From: Deltaproteobacteria bacterium
GTDB lineage: Bacteria > Myxococcota_A > UBA796 > CAJQPC01
Length of the DNA stretch: 64,000 nucleotides
Assembly (NCBI GenBank): GCA_016717595.1
Contig: JADKFE010000025.1
Location: forward strand, 59,231-123,230
Direction of reading: 5' to 3'
Under the pieces are notes generated by a model. The model was given only the letters and a program-made list of their open reading frames with translations. It ran no database searches and was not told the origin of the DNA. Shown here in pieces: positions 39,970 through 48,551 of the stretch; position 1 is the stretch's first letter; each line of letters starts with the position of its first letter. Position numbers and translations under genes: made by a program.

Positions 39970-41148
39970 CTACTCCACCAATGCCACGGGGATGCGGTCA
40001 GCGATCTCGGCGAGGATGCCAGGGAGCTCGCTGCCGGTGCCGGTCTCGTAGAACCGACCATAACCACGAACGAGCTGCTTGAGGAACGCCGTCTGCGAAG
40101 AGGAGTAGCTCTTGTTGAACGAGACCGTGTAGAGGTGGATGTCGTTCTCCCAGGCGTAATCGGCCATCTCGAGCGCGTAATCGCGGCGATCGAGGGCCTT
40201 ACACTTGGGGTTCGCGTAGCAGGAGTAGAGGCCGTCGGAGATGAGCAGGATGACGTGCAGCGAGGCCGGATCGCCATCAGCGATGAAGGTCTCGACGGCG
40301 TCCTCTAAGCCCGCGCCCTGGTTGGTGCCGTCGCCGCCCGCGCGGCAGTCGAGGATGTGGTCGTTCTTGTTCTCGCTGCCGTCAGGGACCTTGTCTTTGT
40401 CGCACCAGTTGAGGGTGTTCCACTGAGACCGAATGATGGAGTAGTCGGCGTCCACGTAGGTGAGCGGCGTCCACGGCGAGAGGAAGTCCATGGTGCCGTC
40501 GCCGTTGGCGTCGTGCTCGGTGTCCCCGGTGAACAGGATCATGCCGACGCGGTCGCCGGGGAACTGGTTGGCGTACAAGGAGTCGAGGAGCGCGAGGTTG
40601 CCGGTCTTGGCCTTGGCGATGTCGCCGGAGAACGAGCCGGTGACGTCTTGCACCACCATGATCTCCCGGAACCGCATGGCGGCCGTGGCCCGGGCGAGGA
40701 TGTTCGCCGTCTTGATGCCCATGACCGGGGCCAAGAACAGGTCCAAGGCGCCGTTCGCCGTGCCCGAGTGCCGGGCGACGGTGACCTCGACGGCGTTGGT
40801 GTAGTCGGCCTCGGAGTCAAAGCCCGCCGAGCTGAAGTCCCAGCCGCCAAACTCGACGGAGAAGTTGGTGTCGGGGTCGATGGTGGTCTTGCCGACGACG
40901 TTGAGCGAGGCGACCGAGCGGGCGGCGGACAAGGCGTCCGCGGTGCTCCCCGAGCGGCGCAGCTCGACGGTGGCGGCGTGGGCCGAGGCGTCGGCGGCGT
41001 TCTGGGCCATCTGCCGCGCTTGGCGAATCCAGGCCCCATCCACGGCCAGCGCCGCGAACGACATGAGCACGGTGAAGCACAACGCGAGCACGATCGCGTA
41101 GTTGCCTCTCCGTTGACGACGCTGAGAACGACGCTCCTTCCTGGACAT
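39970..41148 (-). CDS. TadG-like pilus-assembly protein with von Willebrand A domain
   Basis: A 392-aa protein with a basic N-terminus (MSRKERRSQRRQRRGNYAIV) and one membrane helix (NYAIVLALCFTVLMSFAALA) followed by VDGAWIRQARQMAQNAADAS, the TadE/TadG signature that anchors a periplasmic domain. The C-terminal 230 residues form a VWA fold: MVVQDVTGSFSGDIAKAKTG holds a MIDAS-like site (D-x-T-x-S-x-S instead of D-x-S-x-S). Hydrophobic strands GDRVGMILFTGD and HVILLISDGLYSCY follow, with cysteines (NWCDK, LDCRAGG, SCYANPKCK) probably in disulfides. TadG proteins support Flp pilus biogenesis or adhesion; no secretin or pilin genes are beside it, although a CpaE-like gene occurs at 58.3 kb. Confidence 0.8.
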   Translation of the reverse strand: MSRKERRSQRRQRRGNYAIVLALCFTVLMSFAALAVDGAWIRQARQMAQNAADASAHAATVELRRSGSTADALSAARSVASLNVVGKTTIDPDTNFSVEFGGWDFSSAGFDSEADYTNAVEVTVARHSGTANGALDLFLAPVMGIKTANILARATAAMRFREIMVVQDVTGSFSGDIAKAKTGNLALLDSLYANQFPGDRVGMILFTGDTEHDANGDGTMDFLSPWTPLTYVDADYSIIRSQWNTLNWCDKDKVPDGSENKNDHILDCRAGGDGTNQGAGLEDAVETFIADGDPASLHVILLISDGLYSCYANPKCKALDRRDYALEMADYAWENDIHLYTVSFNKSYSSSQTAFLKQLVRGYGRFYETGTGSELPGILAEIADRIPVALVE

Positions 41149-41333
41149 CTTGTCTCCTATGGATCTTGCCCCGTCCGGGGCTCAATCCGCGCAAAGCCCA
41201 AGCTCACGGCAAAGGTGCCGCGCGCTGGGGTAGGTCCGCCGCGACGACCATCCTGGACACGTCGCATCAGGATCATAGCGTGCTGGACGTGTTTCCTGAA
41301 GTGTGGGGCGAAATTATTCTTCACGACGCTGAG
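41149..41333. other. Intergenic region with a GCCCCG hairpin
   Basis: The 185 bp between the TadG-like gene and the sulfatase-family gene hold a perfect short hairpin (GCCCCG-TC-CGGGGC, about 41168-41181) just upstream of the TadG start. No coding sequence or T-run was seen. Confidence 0.35.
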
Positions 41334-42791
41334 TTATGGCCCTGGGACGTAGCCAATCGCATGCAAAGCCTCTAAAAGTTCACCCTGCACGGCCATCTCG
41401 GCAGGATCGGCGGCAGGCGCGGGCGGCGGGCGGGCGCTGTAGCTCCCTCCGGCAATCCGCAGGCCAAACCCCGAGGCGTCCCGGCGAAGCCCGCCGACCT
41501 CGACCACCTCCGCCGAGAGCGAGCCCAGCGCGCCTCGAACCAGGGCGTCCGCGAGCGCCGCGACGGCGACCTGGCCCCCGCTTGGCCCCTCCCCAAACCC
41601 TCGCGCCGCCAGGGGCACATGGAGCTGCGGGTCGATCAGCGCGGATCCATGCCCCCAGCGCCCCTCTTCGCCTAGGCTCTCGCCGTGATCCGCGACGAGC
41701 ACGATCCGCGTCTGGGGGCCAAGGCCCTCGATGAGCCGCGTGGCCTCCGCCCAGCCCCGGGCGCTGGCCTCGGCGTAGGCTCGGCGAAGACGTTCGGGAT
41801 CCTCCTTCTCTAACGCCGGGTTTGACAGCGCCGGATCCCGGCGGTACTCGTGGGGGCTCATCAGGTGAACCCACAAAAAACGCTGGGCGTCGCCGGCCTC
41901 GGCCCACCAACGAAGCGCCGCGTTCACCAAGAGGGGATCACGCCTCGCCCAGAGCCTCGGCGGCCAGCCCAAGGCCCGCCAGCCCACGAGCCCCCACAGC
42001 GCCCAGGCCGCGTGAGGCTCCTCCCAGGCGTCGCTGTGGTCAAATCGCTGAAACCCTCGGTCAAACCCGAACGACGCCCGAAGGTGAGGGTTGGAGACGA
42101 AGGCCGCGGCGCGCATGCCCAGGCCGCTGAGGCGCTCGGCGAGGACAGGCGTGGTGGGGCTGGGCCGGGTGAAGCCCCCGTCGATGGGCAAGCCGCCGCC
42201 GTGACGCCGCACGGGCTCACCGAGCATGAGGCTGTCCATGGCGGGCAAGGTCCACGGCGCGGCGGAGATGGCCTGGTCAAACACCCACCAGCCCTCGCCC
42301 GGCAGCGCGCCGAGGTGATCCGCGCGTAGGGTGTCGAGGGTGATGAGGGCGAGGTCGGGCGGCGGGGACTCTCGACGGGCGGGCGGCGGGCCGAGCTCGG
42401 GCGCCCGAGGGGTGAGCTGGGGCGGGATCACGGCGCAGAGGCAGGCGAAGACGAGGCCCAGGCGCGGCGGGAGCGCGGCCAGAGGCAGCGCGATCAGCAC
42501 GCCGAGCAGGGGCGGCCAGCCGAGGCGCTCGGCGCTCAAGCCCAACAGCGCCCCAGCCACCAGCGCCGGGAGCAGGCGAGGCCCCGCCGGGAGCGCGTAG
42601 AGCAGCGCCGCGAGCGCCGCCAAGCCGAGGCCCTCGACCAAGGCGTCCCCGAGGCGCACAGGCTGGCCGAGGGCCGGGCTCACCCAGCCACAGACGAGCT
42701 CAAGGATCGGCACGAGCTGCACCAAGACCACGGCGATCACGACCTCCCGAAGGTGAGACGAGGCGGCGGGATCGGGCGCGGGCCGAGACAT
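41334..42791 (-). CDS. Membrane sulfatase/alkaline-phosphatase-superfamily protein
   Basis: A 485-aa protein. The first 140 residues contain four to five membrane helices (VVIAVVLVQLVPILELVCGW, LGLAALAALLYALPAG, LLGVLIALPLAALPPRLGLV). The rest is a sulfatase-fold domain: PDLALITLDTLRADHLGALP with the first metal aspartates, then SAAPWTLPAMDSLMLGEPV at the nucleophile position and RIVLVADHGESLGEEGRWGH with the second metal site. No Cys or Ser sits in the formylglycine consensus; Thr in WTLP is the likely nucleophile, as in LTA-synthase-like phosphotransferases, so arylsulfatase activity is unlikely. The domain would face the periplasm. Confidence 0.78.
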   Translation of the reverse strand: MSRPAPDPAASSHLREVVIAVVLVQLVPILELVCGWVSPALGQPVRLGDALVEGLGLAALAALLYALPAGPRLLPALVAGALLGLSAERLGWPPLLGVLIALPLAALPPRLGLVFACLCAVIPPQLTPRAPELGPPPARRESPPPDLALITLDTLRADHLGALPGEGWWVFDQAISAAPWTLPAMDSLMLGEPVRRHGGGLPIDGGFTRPSPTTPVLAERLSGLGMRAAAFVSNPHLRASFGFDRGFQRFDHSDAWEEPHAAWALWGLVGWRALGWPPRLWARRDPLLVNAALRWWAEAGDAQRFLWVHLMSPHEYRRDPALSNPALEKEDPERLRRAYAEASARGWAEATRLIEGLGPQTRIVLVADHGESLGEEGRWGHGSALIDPQLHVPLAARGFGEGPSGGQVAVAALADALVRGALGSLSAEVVEVGGLRRDASGFGLRIAGGSYSARPPPAPAADPAEMAVQGELLEALHAIGYVPGP

Positions 42792-42920
42792 CCCCCGCCT
42801 CTATCCCGTCTCCCCACCGACACGCCCGGACAGTTCTTGGCCTGTTGTGCCCCTACCCAGCGCCGTGGACCGGGTTAGGGCTGAGGGCTCGCCACCGCCC
42901 GGCCAAGCGGAGTCCTGATC

Positions 42921-44288
42921 ATGGCCAAAGACAAGAGCGTTCACGTCTGCCAGGCGTGCGGATTCAACTCGACCAAGTGGCTCGGGCGCTGCCCCGAGTG
43001 CGGCGCGTGGGACAGCCTCGTCGAGCAGCGCGCCCCCACGGCCAACAGCCGCCCTCTGCCCACAAGCGGCGGTCGCGCCCTGGGCGGCGCGGTGCCGGTG
43101 CCGATTCGGTCCGCCGACACCGGCGAGGGGGAGGTCCGCCTGCGCACCGGCGTGGGTGAGCTTGACCGAGTGCTCGGCGGCGGCCTCGTCACCGGCTCGT
43201 TGACCCTCCTCGGCGGCGATCCCGGCGTGGGCAAGTCCACGTTGTTGCTCACCGTGCTCGACCGCTTCTCGCGCCGGGGGCTGCCCACCCTCTACGTCTC
43301 CGCTGAAGAGTCCGCCCGGCAGGTGCGCCTGCGGGCCGAGCGCCTGGGCATTCAAGGCGACACCCTCTTCCTCCTCGCCGAGACCGAGCTCGACCGCGTC
43401 TTCGACGCCTTGGACCAGGTGAAGCCCCGGGCCTTGGTGTTGGACTCGGTGCAGACCTTGACCAGCCGCAGCGCTGAAGGGGTGCCGGGGAGCATCCTTC
43501 AGGTGCGTGAGGTCGCGACGCGGGCGATGCAGGTGGCGAAGGGCCTCGACATCGCCACCTTCCTCGTCGGCCACATCACCAAAGACGGCGGCCTCGCCGG
43601 GCCCAAAACTCTGGAGCACCTCGTCGACGCCGTGCTCTACTTTGAGGGCGACGGCATGAGCCCGCTGCGGGTGCTGCGCAGCCACAAGAACCGCTTCGGG
43701 GCCACGGGCGAGCTCGGCTTCTTTGAGATGCGCGACGTCGGCCTCGTCGAGGTGCCCGACGCCTCGGCGCGGCTGCTCGCCGAGCGTGTGGCCGAGGCCC
43801 CGGGCACCGTCGTCACCTCGGCCATGGAGGGCAGCCGCCCCCTGCTCGCCGAGGTCCAGGCCCTCGTGGGCCGCCCGACGCCCTCCACGCCGGGTCGCAC
43901 GTCGTTGGGCCTCGACAAGGGCCGCCTCTCGATGCTCATCGCCGTGCTCGGCAAGCTCGGCCAGCACCTTCACGATCGGGACGTGTTCGTCTCCGCCGCC
44001 GGGGGCCTGCGGCTGCCCGAGCCCGCCGCGGATCTCGCCATCGCCGCCGCGCTGGTGGGCTCTCTGCGGGATCGGGCCCTGCCCCCCGACACCCTCGTCT
44101 TCGGCGAGGTGGGCCTCGTGGGTGAGGTTCGTGGGGTCGCCCACCCCGGCCCGCGGCTCGCCGAGGCCGCGCGCCACGGGTTTCGCCGGGTCGTGATCCC
44201 CGCCGCCGCCGCTGAGTCCGCCCCTGAAGGGGTCGAGGTGATCGGCGTGCGCACGCTCAAAGAGGCTCTGGTCGCCCTGTTCTCGTGA
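42921..44288 (+). CDS. radA: DNA repair protein RadA
   Basis: Bacterial RadA/Sms is a RecA-like, DnaB-type branch-migration helicase used in recombination. The 455-aa protein has an N-terminal zinc finger (CQACGFNSTKWLGRCPECGA, residues 10-29), a RecA core with Walker A GGDPGVGKSTLLL near 98-110, ALVLDSVQTLTSRSAEGVPG (Walker B side) and the RadA-specific KNRFG at about 256 (HKNRFGATGELGFFEM). A C-terminal Lon-protease-like domain includes DVFVSAAGGLRLPEPAADLA and FGEVGLVGEVRGV. All hallmark residues are intact. The start ATG at 42921 follows a 130-bp intergenic stretch. Confidence 0.96.
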   Translation: MAKDKSVHVCQACGFNSTKWLGRCPECGAWDSLVEQRAPTANSRPLPTSGGRALGGAVPVPIRSADTGEGEVRLRTGVGELDRVLGGGLVTGSLTLLGGDPGVGKSTLLLTVLDRFSRRGLPTLYVSAEESARQVRLRAERLGIQGDTLFLLAETELDRVFDALDQVKPRALVLDSVQTLTSRSAEGVPGSILQVREVATRAMQVAKGLDIATFLVGHITKDGGLAGPKTLEHLVDAVLYFEGDGMSPLRVLRSHKNRFGATGELGFFEMRDVGLVEVPDASARLLAERVAEAPGTVVTSAMEGSRPLLAEVQALVGRPTPSTPGRTSLGLDKGRLSMLIAVLGKLGQHLHDRDVFVSAAGGLRLPEPAADLAIAAALVGSLRDRALPPDTLVFGEVGLVGEVRGVAHPGPRLAEAARHGFRRVVIPAAAAESAPEGVEVIGVRTLKEALVALFS

Positions 44289-44390
44289 GGCGGCGCGGCG
44301 GGCGGACAGCCCTGGCCTTGACACGGCGCGCGGGTCTTCACGTTTTTTTGTGCGAGGGCCGCCGCTCGTGGGTTATCCTCTCCCAATCGC

Positions 44391-44408
44391 TGAATGACGA
44401 TTCATTCA
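44391..44408. promoter_or_regulatory. Palindromic operator upstream of the acyl-CoA dehydrogenase gene
   Basis: TGAATGACGATTCATTCA is a 7+7 bp perfect inverted repeat with a 4-bp centre, ending 15 bp before the ATG and next to the Shine-Dalgarno AAGGGAGG. Such sites are typical of TetR-family fatty-acid regulators (FadR/PsrA type), whose ligands are acyl-CoAs. The regulator gene is not in this window. Confidence 0.6.
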
Positions 44409-44422
44409 TAAAGGGAGGCCCG

Positions 44423-46231
44423 ATGAGCGCCACTGGATTCAACGTCGATCTCCGTGACCTTCACTTCGTGCTCTTTGAGCAGCTCAAGGTCCAGGACTGG
44501 CAAGCCACCAACCCGAAGTACGCCGACTTCGACCAAGACACCTGCGGCGCGGTGTTGGAAGAGGCCGCCCGCATCGCCACGGACGTGATCTGGCCGGTCA
44601 ACGTCGCCGGGGATCGTGAGAAGTGTAAACTCGACGGCGACGGCAACGTGACCACGCCCAAGGGCTACAAAGAGGCCTGGAAGCTGCTCGCAGAGAACGG
44701 CTGGGTCGGCCTCATGGCGCCCACGGAGCTCGGCGGCGCGGGCCTCCCCCCGGTGCTGGGCATGGCGGCCGCGGAGATGATGACCGGCGCGGGCCCGGCG
44801 CTCTCCACCTACGGCGGCCTCTCCCGCGGCGTCGGCAACCTGCTGGTCGAGTACGGCCCCAAGTGGCTCAACGACATCTGCCTCCAGAAGCTGTTCTCCG
44901 GCGAGTGGGGCGGCACGATGTGCCTCACTGAGGCCGGCGCGGGCAGCGCCGTGGGCGACAACCGCTGCCGCGCCACCCCCACGGACGAGGCCGGGCTCTA
45001 CCACCTCGAAGGCGAGAAGATCTTCATCACCGGCGGTGATCAAGACCTCACCTCCAACATCGTTCACCTCGTCCTCGCCCGCGTGCCGGGCGCCCCGGCG
45101 GGCACGAAGGGCCTCTCGCTGTTCGCCGTGCCCAAGTTCGACTTCTTCGACGGCGCGCGCAACGACGCCAAGGTCGTCTCCATCGAGCACAAGATGGGCC
45201 TCAACGGCTCGGCCACCTGCGTGCTGGCGCTCGGCGCCACGGGCGCGTGTAAGGGCTGGATCATCGGCAACGAAGGCGACGGGATGCGCATCATGTTCCA
45301 CATGATGAACGAGGCCCGCATCGCCGTGGGCATCCAGGGCATCTCCTCGGCCTCGGCGGCGTACCTCAACGCGCTCTCCTACGCCAAAGATCGTGTGCAG
45401 GGCACCTCGATCAAGGACATGAACAACGGCGACGCCCCCCGGGTCACCATCGTCAACCACCCCGACGTGCGCCGGATGTTGATGCGGATGAAGGTGTCGG
45501 TGGAGACGATGCGGTCGTTGCTCTACGCCACGGCGCAGCGCCTCACCCTCGCCGAGAACACCGACGACGCTGACGAGGCCAAGGCCCACCTGAACATCGT
45601 CGAGCTGCTCACCCCGATCTGTAAGGCCCACTGCACCGACCTCGGCTTTGAGGTCTGCGTGACGGCCCTGCAGACCTTCGGCGGCTACGGCTACATCGGC
45701 GAGTACCCCGTCGAGCAGCACGTCCGCGACAACAAGATCGCCTCGATCTACGAGGGCACCAACGGCATTCAGGCGATGGACCTGCTCGGCCGCAAGATGC
45801 GCAAGGGCTCGGGCGTGCTGTTCATGCAGTGGCTCGCCGAGTCCGGCGAGGTCATCGACCGGGTGAAGGCCACGGGCAAGTTTGATGAGGAGGTCACGGC
45901 CATCGACAAGGCCCGGGACGCGCTGGGCGCGGCGGCGATGCACCTGGGCGCGGTCGGCGCTGAAGGCCGCCTCGACGCGGTGATGGTCCACGCCGTCTCG
46001 TTCCAAGAGCTCTTCGGCACGGTCATCTTGGGCGTTCACGCCCTGGAGCAGGCCCACGTCGCCCAGGCCGCCCTGGACAACGGCGCCAGCGGCAGCGACG
46101 TGGCCTTCTACAAGGGCAAGGTCCTGAACCTGAAGTTCTACGTCAACCAGATGTTGCCCAAGGCCCAGGCGCTCTCGAAGACCATCCGCAGCGGCGACGA
46201 GTCCTGCATGGACGAGGTCCTCTTCGCCTGA
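44423..46231 (+). CDS. Acyl-CoA dehydrogenase (long form with C-terminal extension)
   Basis: FAD-dependent enzyme of beta-oxidation, 602 aa, longer than the standard 380. It has the N-terminal helical domain (ENGWVGLMAPTELGGAGLPP), the flavin-contacting beta domain (GGTMCLTEAGAGSAVGDNRC, FITGGDQDLTSNIVHLVLAR, VSIEHKMGLNGSATCVL) and the C-terminal helical bundle with LQTFGGYGYIGEYPVEQHVR. In DNKIASIYEGTNGIQAMDLL, Glu in YEGT is the catalytic base. The final 120 residues are the extra helical domain found in the AcdA/FadE-like 600-aa class associated with a DUF1974-like tail. The ATG at 44423 was chosen for its ribosome site AAGGGAGG. A palindromic operator lies immediately upstream. Confidence 0.93.
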   Translation: MSATGFNVDLRDLHFVLFEQLKVQDWQATNPKYADFDQDTCGAVLEEAARIATDVIWPVNVAGDREKCKLDGDGNVTTPKGYKEAWKLLAENGWVGLMAPTELGGAGLPPVLGMAAAEMMTGAGPALSTYGGLSRGVGNLLVEYGPKWLNDICLQKLFSGEWGGTMCLTEAGAGSAVGDNRCRATPTDEAGLYHLEGEKIFITGGDQDLTSNIVHLVLARVPGAPAGTKGLSLFAVPKFDFFDGARNDAKVVSIEHKMGLNGSATCVLALGATGACKGWIIGNEGDGMRIMFHMMNEARIAVGIQGISSASAAYLNALSYAKDRVQGTSIKDMNNGDAPRVTIVNHPDVRRMLMRMKVSVETMRSLLYATAQRLTLAENTDDADEAKAHLNIVELLTPICKAHCTDLGFEVCVTALQTFGGYGYIGEYPVEQHVRDNKIASIYEGTNGIQAMDLLGRKMRKGSGVLFMQWLAESGEVIDRVKATGKFDEEVTAIDKARDALGAAAMHLGAVGAEGRLDAVMVHAVSFQELFGTVILGVHALEQAHVAQAALDNGASGSDVAFYKGKVLNLKFYVNQMLPKAQALSKTIRSGDESCMDEVLFA

Positions 46232-46242
46232 TCCCCCCACGC

Positions 46243-46276
46243 CTCGCTCCCCTCGTCTCACGGCGAGGGGGGCGAG
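46243..46276. terminator. Bidirectional hairpin between convergent genes
   Basis: CTCGCTCCCCTCG (46243-46255) pairs with CGAGGGGGGCGAG (46264-46276) over 13 bp with one G-U pair and an 8-nt loop. It lies 12 bp after the acyl-CoA dehydrogenase stop and just past the end of the convergent namZ-like gene. No T-run is present; it probably helps terminate both transcripts. Confidence 0.55.
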
Positions 46277-46291
46277 CCGCGCGGGTGACGC

Positions 46292-47473
46292 CTAGTACAG
46301 CAGGCAGGCCTCACGGAGCGGCCTCCACTCCTCAAGCTCGGGCAGCCAGCCGTTCACCAGCTCACGGGGCGACACGCCGGCCTCGATGCCCAAGCGCGCC
46401 TCGGCGCTGCCGCAGAGCAGGTCGATGGCGATGGGCTCCTTGACGAACTCGTAGATCTCGGTGCGCCAGGCGAAACGTTCGGGATCCGCCCGGCGGGCGG
46501 CCTCCAACACGACGAGGCCCAAGAGCAGCGGCTCCATGGCGTCGCGGTCGGTGACGTGAATCTCGACGCCGCCGCAGGTCTTCTTGGCGTGTTTCTGGAA
46601 CTGGGGGAAAAACTCGATGGGCCGGAACGCCACGCCCTCTAAGCCAGCGTCGAAGGCGCCTTTTCGGCACAGCTCAGCGAAACGACCCGGGCGCAGCCAC
46701 GGCGCGCCGACGAAGTGGAAGGGCCGGGTGGTGCCGCGGCCCTCGCTGAGGTTGGTGCCCTCGATGAGGCACATGCCGGGGTAGATCGCCGCGGTCTCTA
46801 AGGTGGGCATGTTGGGGCTGGGGATGACCCAGGGCAGAGGCGTCTGGTCGAGCCAGGTGGCGCGGTCCCAGCCCTCGCAGCGGATGATCTCGACGTTGGC
46901 CTGGATTCCGACCACCCGGCGGAAGTACGCCGCCAGCTCACCCATGGTCATTCCGTGGCGGTTGGGCAGGTTGTACGCCGAGACGAAGCTCTCGTAGCCC
47001 TTGCGGATGAGGTTGCCCTCGATCGCCACGCCGTTGATGGGGTTGGGCCGGTCGAGCACGACAACCGGGGTGCCCGTCGTGGCCGCGACCTCCATGAGAT
47101 AGCCCAAGGTGGCCTGGAAGGTGTAGTAGCGCGAGCCGATGTCTTGAACGTCGAAGAGCAGGACGTCGAGATCGGCCAAGGCCGAGGCCGGGGGCCGCAG
47201 AGACTCAACGGTGTCGCCGTAGAGGGAGACCGTCTCGACCCCCGGGGCCACGCCGCCGTCGCCGTCGGTGACGCCGATCATGTCTTGTGCGGTGGCGGAG
47301 ATGCCGTGCTCAGGACCGAACAGGCGCTTGAGCGGGAGGCCTTTGCTCTGCAGCAGGTCGATGGCGTGGATATAGGTGCGATCGACCGCTGTAGGATTAC
47401 AGCACAGGCCGATCCGCGCGCCCCGGTACTTCTCGGCGTACTCCTCGACGAAGACCTCAAGACCACTTCTCAT
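46292..47473 (-). CDS. DUF1343 / NamZ-type exo-beta-N-acetylmuramidase
   Basis: Glycoside hydrolase family 171 (DUF1343, NamZ) enzymes release N-acetylmuramic acid from the non-reducing end of peptidoglycan fragments. The 393-aa protein shows the family blocks: IGLCCNPTAVD, LKRLFGPEHGISATAQD, LLFDVQDIGSRYYTFQATLG, VVLDRPNPINGVAIEG, NLPNRHGMTMGELAAYF, WVIPSPNMPTLETAAIYPG, EGTNLSEGRGTTRPFHFVGA. The start is set at the ATG at 47473, which has GGAGG five bases upstream. No signal peptide was seen, so cell-wall recycling in the cytoplasm is possible. The assignment is by family knowledge; activity of this protein is not shown. Confidence 0.88.
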   Translation of the reverse strand: MRSGLEVFVEEYAEKYRGARIGLCCNPTAVDRTYIHAIDLLQSKGLPLKRLFGPEHGISATAQDMIGVTDGDGGVAPGVETVSLYGDTVESLRPPASALADLDVLLFDVQDIGSRYYTFQATLGYLMEVAATTGTPVVVLDRPNPINGVAIEGNLIRKGYESFVSAYNLPNRHGMTMGELAAYFRRVVGIQANVEIIRCEGWDRATWLDQTPLPWVIPSPNMPTLETAAIYPGMCLIEGTNLSEGRGTTRPFHFVGAPWLRPGRFAELCRKGAFDAGLEGVAFRPIEFFPQFQKHAKKTCGGVEIHVTDRDAMEPLLLGLVVLEAARRADPERFAWRTEIYEFVKEPIAIDLLCGSAEARLGIEAGVSPRELVNGWLPELEEWRPLREACLLY

Positions 47474-47532
47474 GTTCACCTCCGCCCGCTGCCCATAATC
47501 CGACGGCGCGCGTGACGCCCCTGGGAGTCCCG

Positions 47533-48036
47533 ATGACCGCGCTCTTCTTGACCGTGCTGACGTTTACCGCCTGCCGGGGCAGCTCCCCCGACCCAGCGCC
47601 GCCGCCCCCGCCGCCGGGGCCCCCGGGCGAGGTGCTGAGCGCCACGACGCCGCCTCCCCCGCCGCCGCCGATGCCCGCCGAGGTCACCCCCGGCGCCTCG
47701 TTCGTCACCTGGACGAGCCCGTCTTGTGGCGAGCGCAGCTACCCCCGAAACGTCACCTTAAACCCCGACTTCTCCTACACCACCGAGGAGCTGGTCTCCC
47801 CCTGCCCGCCCGACGCCAAGTGTGTGTGGTCGGGCGTCGTGAACACCCAAGGCACCTGGAAGGAGGACGCCGATCGGGTGCGCTTCACCGAGACCCAAGG
47901 GGGCACCCAAGGCCTGGCCCGGCCGATGGAGCTTGTGTGGGAGGGCGGCCGGACGAGCTTGGTCGAGGTCCAGGGCGAGACCCGCTGCGTCTACAGCCAG
48001 AGCCAGCCTGGGCTTGAGGCCCCGCCGAAGAAGTAG
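47533..48036 (+). CDS. Proline-rich lipoprotein
   Basis: From the ATG at 47533 (GGGAG upstream) the 167-aa product has a signal with LTFTAC as lipobox. A Pro-rich linker (two runs of six to seven prolines) spans residues 20-50, typical of a spacer through the periplasm. The globular part is about 100 residues with four cysteines (SPSCGERSYP, SPCPPDAKCVWSG, TRCVYSQ) and the phrase SGVVNTQGTWKEDADRVRFT, a beta-sandwich-like pattern. Family not recognised. Confidence 0.7.
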   Translation: MTALFLTVLTFTACRGSSPDPAPPPPPPGPPGEVLSATTPPPPPPPMPAEVTPGASFVTWTSPSCGERSYPRNVTLNPDFSYTTEELVSPCPPDAKCVWSGVVNTQGTWKEDADRVRFTETQGGTQGLARPMELVWEGGRTSLVEVQGETRCVYSQSQPGLEAPPKK

Positions 48037-48044
48037 GCCCGCGC

Positions 48045-48551
48045 TCAGGGCGTCGGGGCCCGGGTCATCACCCGGCGGGCGGTCAGCGTCTCGCCGCCGG
48101 TGATGCGCAGCTCGGCGTCGTAGAGCAAGGTGGCGCCATCGGCGGTGACGCTGCGGGTGACGCGCCACAGCGCCGGGCGGCCGTCGGGCAGGGTCAGCTC
48201 GGTCTCGACGATGAAGGCCGCGTCCGTCCAGCGGCAAGACTGCTTGAGCGTGCCCTCACGCTCGCTCTGGATGACGCGCACCTCGCCGTCGCCGACGTAA
48301 CGGTCGCTGCGGGAGTAGACCGAGGACTCCACAGCGACGATGAGCGCGTCGCCCTCCACAGAGAGGATCGTCGTGAGGTCAATCCACGACATCGCCTGGC
48401 GCTCAAACCAGGACACGCCGCGGGCCTCTAAGATCGGGTCCATGCTCTGAGAGCGGGCCTCGTCGAGCACCCAAGCGCCGCTGAGCTCGGGGCGGGCCGC
48501 CCAGGCCAGACCGCTGCACAGCAGGGTGAGCAGCAGGGCCAGACGGCGCAT
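48045..48551 (-). CDS. Secreted hypothetical protein, 168 aa
   Basis: It has a signal peptide (MRRLALLLTLLCSGLAWA) with cleavage after AWA. The mature part starts RPELSGAWVLDEARSQSMDP, a lipocalin-like opening also seen in many small periplasmic domains of about 150 residues. Alternating beta strands follow (LSVEGDALIVAVESSVYSRS, WRVTRSVTADGATLLYDAEL). The start overlaps the stop of the upstream kinase-like gene by one base. Function unknown. Confidence 0.65.
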   Translation of the reverse strand: MRRLALLLTLLCSGLAWAARPELSGAWVLDEARSQSMDPILEARGVSWFERQAMSWIDLTTILSVEGDALIVAVESSVYSRSDRYVGDGEVRVIQSEREGTLKQSCRWTDAAFIVETELTLPDGRPALWRVTRSVTADGATLLYDAELRITGGETLTARRVMTRAPTP

